Positions 26,911 to 34,142 of a DNA stretch of 64,000 bases are shown here, in pieces. Source of the stretch: Microbacterium memoriense (GTDB lineage Bacteria; Actinomycetota; Actinomycetes; Actinomycetales; Microbacteriaceae). The translations under genes and the position numbers were made by a program. Location: NCBI RefSeq assembly GCF_025398275.1, contig NZ_JAODOR010000017.1, positions 19,262 through 83,261 on the forward strand. The letters are read 5' to 3'. The notes under the pieces are model-generated. The model was not told the DNA's origin. It ran no database searches and saw nothing but the letters and a program-made list of their open reading frames with translations. Numbering within the stretch: position 1 is the stretch's first letter; the number at the start of each line of letters is the position of its first letter.

Positions 26911-26925
26911 TCGGGTGAGACCCGA
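26911..26925 (-). promoter_or_regulatory. hairpin abutting the SD of the importer operon
   Basis: TCGGGT-CTC-ACCCGA, read on the reverse strand, is a 6-bp stem with a 3-nt loop whose 3' arm runs into the GAGAGGA ribosome binding site of the binding-protein gene. It could modulate initiation. It does not contain the conserved TPP riboswitch core. Confidence 0.4.
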
Positions 26926-27020
26926 TGGCGCGACGCAACAGCGTTCAGATCATCGGGGGATGAGCCGAACGTAGGGATTCCCGGTAACGCGCAGGGCGGT
27001 CGCCGGTGAACGCAGGGTGT

Positions 27021-27245
27021 CTAATCGTCGACGTCGAGGTCCGATCGCGCGCTCTGCGCCGCCGGCCGCACACCCGCGATGATCGCGTCGCGCGTCACGC
27101 CCACGGCATCCAGCAGCACGGCCGCGCACACCCCGGTGCGGTCCTTGCATGGCGACTCCGCCTCGCCGGCAGGGGTCAGGGCGTGCAGTGCATCGGAGCG
27201 ATACAACACGCCGACTGCGTCATGGCGCCAGAATACGGGTCCGGG
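27021..27245 (-). pseudogene. remnant of a tyrosine phosphatase (DSP/Y_phosphatase3 type)
   Basis: The open frame directly downstream of aspS reads GVLYRSDALHALTPAGEAE followed at once by SPCKDRTGVCAAVLLDAVGV. The first piece matches the N-terminal RSD-L-LTPAG region and the second the P-loop (HC-x-AGKDRTG) and following helix of bacterial tyrosine/serine phosphatases. The roughly 100 residues normally between them are missing, as are the AG of the loop and the C-terminal half. There is no good start codon except GTG at 27209. It is best read as an internally deleted, non-functional copy; a tiny expressed protein cannot be excluded. Confidence 0.5.
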
Positions 27246-28586
27246 CTACGGCGCCAGTCGCGTCGGACCGCGGAACAGGAACGTGACCTCACGGATCGAG
27301 TCCTGACCGAACATCAGCATCAGCACGCGCGCGAGGCCCATGCCGAAGCCGCCGTGCGGGGGCACGCCGTAGCGGAAGAAGTCGAGGTAGTGCTCGAGGC
27401 CCTCGAGTGAGAGACCCTTCTCCGTCGCCTGAGCCTCCAGCACGTCGATGCGGTGCTCGCGCTGTGCGCCGGTCGTGATCTCGACGCCCTTGAACAGGAG
27501 GTCGTAGCTGTTGGTGAGCCCGGTCTCGGCATTGCGCATGTGGTAGAACGGCCGGATCTCGGGGTGGTAGTCCGTGATGAACACGAACTCGTGACCGTAG
27601 GTCTCCAGGGCGTGCGCCGAGATCTGACGCTCGCCCTCGGGGTCCAGGTCGCCGTCGGTGCGCGGGATCGCGTAGCCGCGTGCGGCGACGATCTCGCGCG
27701 CTTCTGCGAGGGGAATGCGCGGGAACGGGACGGTCGGCACGACGACGTCGATGTCGAACAGCTCCTTGATCTCTGCGCCGTGCTTGTCGGCCACAGCCTG
27801 GATCGCGGTCGCCAGGAGTTCCTCCTGCATGCGTGCGACATCGTCGTACGAGTCGATCCAGGAGATCTCGGCATCCACCGAGGTGAACTCCGTCGCGTGA
27901 CGGCTCGTGAAGCTCGGGTCGGCGCGGAATACGTCGCCGATCTCGAAGATCTTGCCGAAACCGGCCGCCTGTGCCATCTGCTTGTAATGCTGCGGGCTCT
28001 GCGCGAGATACGCGGTCTGCTCGCCGAAGTACTCGAGCGCGAACAGCTCGGCGTTGCCCTCGGCCGGAGTCGACATCAGCTTCGGCGTGTGGAGCTCGAC
28101 GTAGTCGTTCTCGACCCAGTACGAGCGCATCGCGTGCTCGAACGTCGTCGAGACGCGGAAGATCAGCGCGTTGCGGCGCTGGCGCAGGTCGATGAAGCGC
28201 CAGTCCATGCGCTTGTCCAGGCCACTGTCGGACGCGATCGGCGTCTCGGGCAGGGCGGCCGCGGCAACCTCGAGGCCCGCGAGCTTGATCTCCACGCCGC
28301 CGAGCTTGACGCGCTCATCGTGCTTGAGCTCGCCCGTCGCGGTCAGGAACGTGCCGGTGCTGAGCTCCGAGATCAGTGCCGTCAGCGCGAGCGCGTCGGC
28401 ATCCTGCTCACCCCCGTCGGGGTCGGGGCGCGTCGCGGGGTTCACCAGTTGCACGGCGCCGGTCTCATCGCGGAGGATGACGAACTGCACCTTCTTCTGG
28501 TCACGGACGGTTTCGACCCATCCGGAAATCGAGACGGGGCCGTCTTCGCGGGACTGCAACTGGTCTACCAACACGCGTTCACTCAC
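27246..28586 (-). CDS. aspS: aspartate--tRNA(Asp/Asn) ligase, archaeal type
   Basis: A class IIb aminoacyl-tRNA synthetase (446 aa). The N-terminal OB-fold anticodon domain starts ISGWVETVRDQKKVQFVILRD. Motif 2 appears as FEIGDVFRADPSFTSRHATEFTS and motif 3 as GFGMGLARVLML near the end, which closes FRGPTRLAP. The short length without the bacterial GAD insertion marks the archaeal-type enzyme, which is often non-discriminating and then needs GatCAB to make Asn-tRNA; that consequence is inferred. GTG start 8 nt after TAGAGT. Confidence 0.95.
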   Translation of the reverse strand: MSERVLVDQLQSREDGPVSISGWVETVRDQKKVQFVILRDETGAVQLVNPATRPDPDGGEQDADALALTALISELSTGTFLTATGELKHDERVKLGGVEIKLAGLEVAAAALPETPIASDSGLDKRMDWRFIDLRQRRNALIFRVSTTFEHAMRSYWVENDYVELHTPKLMSTPAEGNAELFALEYFGEQTAYLAQSPQHYKQMAQAAGFGKIFEIGDVFRADPSFTSRHATEFTSVDAEISWIDSYDDVARMQEELLATAIQAVADKHGAEIKELFDIDVVVPTVPFPRIPLAEAREIVAARGYAIPRTDGDLDPEGERQISAHALETYGHEFVFITDYHPEIRPFYHMRNAETGLTNSYDLLFKGVEITTGAQREHRIDVLEAQATEKGLSLEGLEHYLDFFRYGVPPHGGFGMGLARVLMLMFGQDSIREVTFLFRGPTRLAP

Positions 28587-28655
28587 GAGAGACCACTCTA
28601 CGTCGGCGGGCGATCATTCAGGTTTCGGCAACCTTGAGCACCTAGCGTCGAACCC

Positions 28656-29309
28656 ATGACGACACCGGACGGTTCTTGGCTCACCGCGCTCGTCGACGGT
28701 GTCGTCGGCCTCATGGACATCATCGGCGCTCCCGGCGCCGGTCTCGCGATCGCATTGGAGAACCTGTTCCCGCCGCTTCCCAGCGAGGTGATCCTGCCGA
28801 TGGCCGGCCTCGCCGCCGCGCGCGGATCGTTCACGCTCTTCGAAGCACTGTTCTGGACCACGGCCGGTTCGGTCGTCGGCGCCTTCCTGCTGTACGGCAT
28901 CGGTGCGTGGCTGGGGCTTCCGCGGTTGCGGGCGCTCGTCGAGCGGACGCCGCTCCTGCACGTCGATGACGTCGACCGCACGGTTGCGTGGTTCGGTCGT
29001 CACGGCGGCAAGGCCGTGTTCTTCGGTCGGATGCTGCCGATCTTCCGGAGCCTGATCTCCATCCCCGCCGGGGTGACCAGGATGCCGCTGTGGCGATTCG
29101 GTGTGCTGACGCTCGCCGGCTCCCTCATCTGGAACGGGGTCTTCGTGCTCGCCGGCTATCTCCTCGGCGAGCAGTGGCACATCGTCGAGGAATATGCCGG
29201 CATCCTGCAGTACGCCGTCATCGCGGCGGCAGCGGGCGCGCTGGCCTGGTTCACGGTGGTCCGCGTGCGTCAGCTCCGCGGGCGGAGCCGGTCAGCAGAC
29301 CTGGCGTAA
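28656..29309 (+). CDS. DedA-family membrane protein
   Basis: A 217-residue protein of the DedA (SNARE-associated/VTT) family. ENLFPPLPSEVILPMAG near residue 35 is the reentrant segment with the conserved acidic residue, and FFGRMLPIFRSLISIPAG near 130 carries the conserved Arg residues. Family members flip or help recycle lipid carriers such as undecaprenyl phosphate. TAGCGT is 7 nt from the ATG. It is divergent from aspS, with only 69 bp between starts. Confidence 0.92.
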   Translation: MTTPDGSWLTALVDGVVGLMDIIGAPGAGLAIALENLFPPLPSEVILPMAGLAAARGSFTLFEALFWTTAGSVVGAFLLYGIGAWLGLPRLRALVERTPLLHVDDVDRTVAWFGRHGGKAVFFGRMLPIFRSLISIPAGVTRMPLWRFGVLTLAGSLIWNGVFVLAGYLLGEQWHIVEEYAGILQYAVIAAAAGALAWFTVVRVRQLRGRSRSADLA

Positions 29310-29357
29310 CCGCCGCTCTCAGCCCGTCCACAGACCGGCCGCCCGTAGACTTGCGGA

Positions 29358-29987
29358 GTGCCCGCCGACCGCCTCCATCTCGTGCGCCACGGGGAGGTCT
29401 TCAACCCCGAACGCGTACTGTACGGACGCTTGCCGGAGTTCCGGTTGAGCGAGGCAGGCCGCCACATGGCGCGCGCCGCCGCCGATCACCTGCGAAAGCG
29501 GGAACGTTCGGTCTCGACTCTGTTCGCCTCGCCGCTGCAGCGCACGCAAGAATCGGCCGAGGCGTTCCACGACGTTTTCGGGCTCACTCCCGTGCTCGAC
29601 GAGCGAGTCATCGAGCCGACGAACGTCTTCGAGGGCAAGCAGATGAAGCGCGCCGTCCTCAATCCGCTCAACTGGCGTCACCTGGTGCGCCCGTCCGTGC
29701 CGAGCTGGGGGGAACCGTACCTGCAGGTCGTCGATCGGATGGATGCCGCGATGCGCGACGCGTGGTCGTCCACGGCATCCGGAGACGTCGTCATCGTGTC
29801 GCACCAGTTGCCGATCTGGATCACCCACCTTTCTGTGGCCGGGGAGTCGCTGCGGCACGACCCGCGCAATCGCCGCTGCGCGCTCTCCTCGGTGACGAGC
29901 TTCGAGCTCGACGGGGATCGCTGGCGCGAAGTCGACTATGCCGAACCGGCCGCCGTCGCGGGCGCGATCGATGTGGGGGCGGTATGA
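29358..29987 (+). CDS. histidine phosphatase family protein
   Basis: A 209-residue phosphoglycerate-mutase-like phosphatase. LVRHGEV near residue 8 holds the phospho-His, LYGRLPEFRLSEAG follows, and VIVSHQLPIW near 137 carries the second catalytic His. The SHQLPIW variant is usual for actinobacterial members next to cytochrome c biogenesis genes; the substrate is unknown. GTG start 6 nt after TAGACT. The stop overlaps the next start (ATGA), making it the first gene of the run into ccsB. Confidence 0.9.
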   Translation: MPADRLHLVRHGEVFNPERVLYGRLPEFRLSEAGRHMARAAADHLRKRERSVSTLFASPLQRTQESAEAFHDVFGLTPVLDERVIEPTNVFEGKQMKRAVLNPLNWRHLVRPSVPSWGEPYLQVVDRMDAAMRDAWSSTASGDVVIVSHQLPIWITHLSVAGESLRHDPRNRRCALSSVTSFELDGDRWREVDYAEPAAVAGAIDVGAV

Positions 29988-30571
29988 GACGACGCACAAC
30001 GGCCGCGCTCCTGCTCGTCCTCGCGCTCGGGCTTTCCGCCTGCACGAGCGCGAACGACGGGCTGATCGACTCGTACGAACAGGGTGGCGACACGGGCTTC
30101 ATCTCCGGTGACGGCAGCGTGCAGGAGATCGCGGCCGACCAGCGCGGTGACGCCGTGGAGTTCACCGGGACGGCCGTCGACGGATCGACCGTCACGAGCG
30201 CCGACTTCGCCGGCGACGTGCTCGTCCTCAACTTCTGGTACGCGGGATGCGGCCCGTGCCGCGCTGAAGCGCCGACACTCGAAGCGACCGCCCAGAAGAC
30301 CGGAGCGGAATTCCTCGGCGTCAACATCTACGACGGACCCGAGCAGGCGACCGCCTTCGAGGAGACGTACGGCATCTCGTATCCCTCGCTCCTCGCGAAG
30401 GAGGATGCCGCTCTGAAGTTGGCATTCGCCTCGTGGACGCCATTGCAAGCCGTGCCGATCACTCTCGTGCTGGATGCGCAGGGCCGCGTCGCTGCCCGCT
30501 TCATCGGCCAGGTCGCGAGCGAGTCGATCCTCACGACGATCGTCGACGACGTGCGTGCGGAACAGTCGTGA
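29984..30571 (+). CDS. TlpA/ResA-like thioredoxin lipoprotein
   Basis: A 195-residue membrane-anchored thiol-disulfide protein. The signal peptide ends with the lipobox LSAC (Cys near 20). The thioredoxin domain has FWYAGCGPCRAEAPTLE near residue 85, the CGPC redox centre, and cis-Pro in AVPITLVLD. Together with CcdA it should keep apocytochrome c haem-binding cysteines reduced outside the membrane. It overlaps both neighbours by 4 nt. Confidence 0.92.
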   Translation: MRRRTTAALLLVLALGLSACTSANDGLIDSYEQGGDTGFISGDGSVQEIAADQRGDAVEFTGTAVDGSTVTSADFAGDVLVLNFWYAGCGPCRAEAPTLEATAQKTGAEFLGVNIYDGPEQATAFEETYGISYPSLLAKEDAALKLAFASWTPLQAVPITLVLDAQGRVAARFIGQVASESILTTIVDDVRAEQS

Positions 30572-31368
30572 ACCAGATCGTCGTGGACGGAGCTCTCTGG
30601 ATCGCCATCCCGATCGCGATGCTGGCGGGCCTCATCTCCTTCGCCTCGCCCTGTGTGCTCCCCCTCGTCCCCGGATATCTGGGCTTCCTGGGCGGTGCCG
30701 TCGGCGCCGATCCCCGCAGAATGTCGCCAACTCCGCACGATTCCGGCGATGCGGTGCGGAGTTCGCGACAATCTGCGGCGATCGTGACCGGTCGCGGGCG
30801 CCTCGTCGGCGGGGTGGCCCTGTTCATCGCCGGGTTCACCGTCGTCTTCGTGGCGATGGGGGTGCTGGCGGGAACCGCCGGCCGCTTCTTCCTGCAGTAC
30901 GGCGACGTGCTCACGCGGGTGCTCGGCGTTGTGGTGATCATCATGGGCCTCGTCTTCCTCGGTGTCTTCGGATTCGCGCAGCGCACGTTCAAGCCCCAGG
31001 TGCGGAGCAATCTCGGTCTCGTCGGAGCCCCGCTCCTCGGCATCGCGATGGGCATCGGCTGGGCGCCGTGCATCGGTCCCACCTACACCGCGATCCTCTC
31101 CGTCTCCTTCGCGCAGGGCGACCCCTGGCGGGCCGTCTTGCTGGCGATCGCCTACTCGCTGGGCCTCGGCATCCCCTTCGTCCTGCTCGCGATCGGCTTC
31201 GGCTGGGCCACCCGATCCGTGGCATTCCTGCGCCGGCATATTCGCATCGTGAACATCATCGGCGGGCTTCTCCTGATCGCGCTCGGCGTGCTGATGGTGA
31301 CCGGAGTCTGGACTTCGGTCATGTCGCAACTGACGGGGGTGATCGGCAGTGTCGACCTCCCCCTCTGA
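30568..31368 (+). CDS. ccdA: cytochrome c biogenesis protein CcdA
   Basis: A 266-residue membrane protein with six helices that passes electrons from cytosolic thioredoxin to the TlpA-like partner. SFASPCVLPLVPGYLG (first redox Cys, residue about 29) and GIGWAPCIGPTYTA (second, about 170) are the two Cys-Pro motifs. The loop after helix 1 contains about 22 residues (from about residue 49) encoded by a nearly perfect 65-bp palindrome; family members usually have a different, shorter linker there. GTG start overlaps the TlpA stop. Confidence 0.92.
   Translation: MNQIVVDGALWIAIPIAMLAGLISFASPCVLPLVPGYLGFLGGAVGADPRRMSPTPHDSGDAVRSSRQSAAIVTGRGRLVGGVALFIAGFTVVFVAMGVLAGTAGRFFLQYGDVLTRVLGVVVIIMGLVFLGVFGFAQRTFKPQVRSNLGLVGAPLLGIAMGIGWAPCIGPTYTAILSVSFAQGDPWRAVLLAIAYSLGLGIPFVLLAIGFGWATRSVAFLRRHIRIVNIIGGLLLIALGVLMVTGVWTSVMSQLTGVIGSVDLPL
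30714..30778. repeat. 65-bp palindromic element inside ccdA
   Basis: A 25-nt left arm (30714-30738, beginning CCGCAGAATGTCG) is the reverse complement of a 25-nt right arm (30754-30778, ending ACAATCTGCGG) except at two positions; the loop is 15 nt. It keeps the ccdA frame open and encodes a polar linker. The form is that of a REP- or MITE-like element. Confidence 0.65.
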
Positions 31369-33043
31369 CGGCTCCGAACCGCTCCGGCCGTCCGACCACG
31401 CAGATTCCCAGCCGGCATCCGGTGACGGCATCGCCCAGCCGAAGCTCGGTTTCGTCGGCTGGATGCGGTGGGGCTGGCGGCAGCTGACGAGCATGCGCAC
31501 GGCGCTCGTCCTCTTGCTGTTGTTGGCGATCGCCGCGATTCCCGGCTCGATCGTTCCGCAGCGCACGGCAGACCCGAACGGTGTGGCCCAGTACAAGACC
31601 GCCAATCCCGACCTGTACCCGATCCTCGACACGCTGCAGTTGTTCGACGTGTACTCGTCGGCCTGGTTCTCGGCGATCTACATCCTGTTGTTCATTTCGC
31701 TCATCGGCTGCGTCGTCCCGCGGACGAAGCACCACTGGAAGGCGCTCCGCGCCCGCCCGCCGCGCACACCGGCGCGGCTGTCACGGCTCGACGATCATGT
31801 CGAGGTCGTCCGAAACCTTCCCGCCACGGCGGATGCCGGAGCCTCCGCGACGCAGGCCATCGATCTCGCTCAGACGCAGCTGCGTGCGGCGGGGTATCGC
31901 GTGGAGCGCTACGACGGCCGCGGTGGCGCATCGGTATCGGCGGAACGGGGCTATGCCCGCGAGACCGGCAACCTCGTCTTCCACGGCGCGCTCGTCGGAG
32001 TCCTGCTGGCCGTCGGGATCGGCGGCGGGCTCACCTACACCGGCCAGACCGTCATCGTCGAGGGCGACAACTTCGTCAACTCTCTGGGCCTTGGCTACAC
32101 CTCGTTCAATCCGGGCCGCTTCGTCGACACGAATTCCCTCTCGCCGTACGCGATCACGCTCGACAGCTTCGAGGTCAGCTACGTGCCCGTCGGCGAACCC
32201 GGGCAGGGACAGGCCGGTGATTTCGCCGCAAATGTGACGGTCACGGAGCCCGGACAGAGCCCCCAGGAGGGTGTCGTGCGGGTCAACCACCCGCTCGATG
32301 TCACCGGCGACCGCGTCTACCTGATGGGCAACGGCTACGCGCCGACGATCACCGTCCGCAACGAGGAGGGCGAGGTCGTCTTCCGCGAAGACGTCGAATT
32401 CCTCCCGCAGGACTCCAACATGACGTCGCAGGGTGTCATCAAGATCCCGGATGGGATGGCTGAGCAGCTGGGACTCATCGGCTTCTTCTACCCGACAGCC
32501 GCCACTCTGCATTCGGGTGCGTTCACGTCCGCGTATCCGTCGCTGGCCAATCCGCTCCTGACGCTCTGGGTGTACTCGGGTGATCTCGGCATCGATGACG
32601 GCACGGCGCGCAACGTCTACGCGCTCGACCCGACCGGCATGACCCAACTCGCCGGTGGTGACAGCGGAAGCGAAGCGCTCCAGCTGGAGCCCGGCGAGAC
32701 CGTCGACCTGCCTGAGGGCATGGGCACGATCACGTTCGAGGATGCGACGGCGAACGGAGCCGCCGAACAGGTCAAGCGCTACGTCTCGCTGTCGGTGCAC
32801 CGTGATGTCGGCGCCCCGTTCGTGCTGGCCTTCGCCGTCCTGGCCCTCCTCGGACTCCTCGCGGCGCTCTTCATCCCGCGGCGCCGGATGTGGGTGAAGG
32901 CGACACCCGGTGACAGCACGCTGACGCTCGAGTACGCGGGGCTCGCCCGTGGTGAAGACCCCGTGATCGCTGCTGCCGTCGCCGACCTCGTGCGCACGCA
33001 CACCGCCTCGCTCCCCGCCGACAGCCCGGAGCCCCGCCCGTAG
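31349..33043 (+). CDS. resB: cytochrome c biogenesis protein ResB
   Basis: A subunit of the system II haem-lyase complex (564 aa). The helix pairs near residues 50-70 and 105-125 are followed by a long extracytoplasmic domain containing RGYARETGNLVFHGALVGVL, the third helix of ResB, and end with a helix near residue 500. With CcsB it attaches haem to CxxCH apocytochromes. The GTG start lies within the last 20 nt of ccdA, so the two are translationally coupled. Confidence 0.92.
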   Translation: MSTSPSDGSEPLRPSDHADSQPASGDGIAQPKLGFVGWMRWGWRQLTSMRTALVLLLLLAIAAIPGSIVPQRTADPNGVAQYKTANPDLYPILDTLQLFDVYSSAWFSAIYILLFISLIGCVVPRTKHHWKALRARPPRTPARLSRLDDHVEVVRNLPATADAGASATQAIDLAQTQLRAAGYRVERYDGRGGASVSAERGYARETGNLVFHGALVGVLLAVGIGGGLTYTGQTVIVEGDNFVNSLGLGYTSFNPGRFVDTNSLSPYAITLDSFEVSYVPVGEPGQGQAGDFAANVTVTEPGQSPQEGVVRVNHPLDVTGDRVYLMGNGYAPTITVRNEEGEVVFREDVEFLPQDSNMTSQGVIKIPDGMAEQLGLIGFFYPTAATLHSGAFTSAYPSLANPLLTLWVYSGDLGIDDGTARNVYALDPTGMTQLAGGDSGSEALQLEPGETVDLPEGMGTITFEDATANGAAEQVKRYVSLSVHRDVGAPFVLAFAVLALLGLLAALFIPRRRMWVKATPGDSTLTLEYAGLARGEDPVIAAAVADLVRTHTASLPADSPEPRP

Positions 33044-33053
33044 AATGGACGCC

Positions 33054-34097
33054 ATGCCTGAGACCGGATTGCAGCTCGACGATATCTCCGTGCTCCTGGT
33101 GTGGACCGCGGTCGGCATCTACACCCTGGCCTTCATCGCGTACGCGATCGACCTGGCGCGTCGCTCCGACCTCGCGGTGAGGGCGAAGGATGCCGCACCC
33201 GCTCGCGTGCTGGTCACCGCCGGTGGCGCCCAGAGCATCGACGACGTGCGTGCGCAGGAAGTCCAGGCCCAGTCCGACCTCGAAGCGCCGCTGAGCGATC
33301 GCCGCCGCTACCTGTGGGCGCGCATCGGCACCTCGATGACCGTTCTCGGCTTCCTCTTCCACGTCGCGGCCGACGTCACGCGTGGTTTCGCCGCGGGCCG
33401 TGTGCCGTGGTCGAACATGTACGAGTTCGCTCTGACCGGCACGATGCTGATCGTCGCGGTGTACCTCGTCGTGCTCCTGCGCTACGACCTCCGCTTCCTC
33501 GGAACGTTCATCACCGGTCTCGTGGTCGTGCTTCTGGGCGCGACGGCGATCTGGTTCTACACGGTTGTCGTTCCGTTGGCCGATCCGCTGAAGAGCGTCT
33601 GGCTCGTCATCCACGTCTTCGTCGCGTCGTTGGCGACGGCGCTGTTCGCCCTCGCCTTCGCCCTGTCGGTCCTGCAGCTGATGCAGGCCCGGCGTGAAAG
33701 TGCCGCTGCCGCACTCGTCGAGGCCGAGGCCGCGGCATCCCGCCCGGCGCGCAGCGGCCCGCGCTTCCTGCGCACCCTGCCCTCGGCGGACGTGCTGGAG
33801 TCGCTCGCCTACCGCTTCGCGATCATCGGCTTCATCTTCTGGACCTTCACGCTGATCGCGGGTGCCATTTGGGCGAACGACGCGTGGGGTCGCTACTGGG
33901 GTTTCGACACGAAGGAAGTCTGGACCTTCGTGATCTGGGTGCTCTACGCGGGATACATCCACGCGCGGGCGACCCGCGGGTGGCGCGGCACCCGCTCGGC
34001 ATGGCTGTCGATCATCGGGTTCTCGGCCGTCATGTTCAACTTCACGATCGTGAACATGTTCTTCAAGGGCTTGCACGTCTACAGCGGCCTGAGCTGA
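33054..34097 (+). CDS. ccsB: cytochrome c biogenesis protein CcsB/ResC
   Basis: The haem-handling partner of ResB (347 aa). The tryptophan-rich haem motif appears as WGRYWGFDTKEVWTFVIW near residue 280, with His ligands in neighbouring helices. Eight hydrophobic helices are visible. The ATG at 33054 is preferred over one 9 nt upstream, because TAGAAT ends exactly 7 nt before it. This completes a CcdA-TlpA-ResB-CcsB set. Confidence 0.93.
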   Translation: MPETGLQLDDISVLLVWTAVGIYTLAFIAYAIDLARRSDLAVRAKDAAPARVLVTAGGAQSIDDVRAQEVQAQSDLEAPLSDRRRYLWARIGTSMTVLGFLFHVAADVTRGFAAGRVPWSNMYEFALTGTMLIVAVYLVVLLRYDLRFLGTFITGLVVVLLGATAIWFYTVVVPLADPLKSVWLVIHVFVASLATALFALAFALSVLQLMQARRESAAAALVEAEAAASRPARSGPRFLRTLPSADVLESLAYRFAIIGFIFWTFTLIAGAIWANDAWGRYWGFDTKEVWTFVIWVLYAGYIHARATRGWRGTRSAWLSIIGFSAVMFNFTIVNMFFKGLHVYSGLS

Positions 34098-34142
34098 GCG
34101 CTTCGCCACCTCCTCCTCTGGCGCAGGTCCGAGGGGCGGGCG

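Noticed and set aside
26900..27020. Possible TPP riboswitch before the ABC importer
   Set aside because: The conserved TPP core (CUGAGA...ACCUGAU-type) is absent; only a short hairpin near the SD is seen.
33045..33053. Earlier ATG for ccsB at 33045
   Set aside because: It overlaps the space between the TAGAAT box and the ATG at 33054; the latter fits the 7-nt leaderless spacing.
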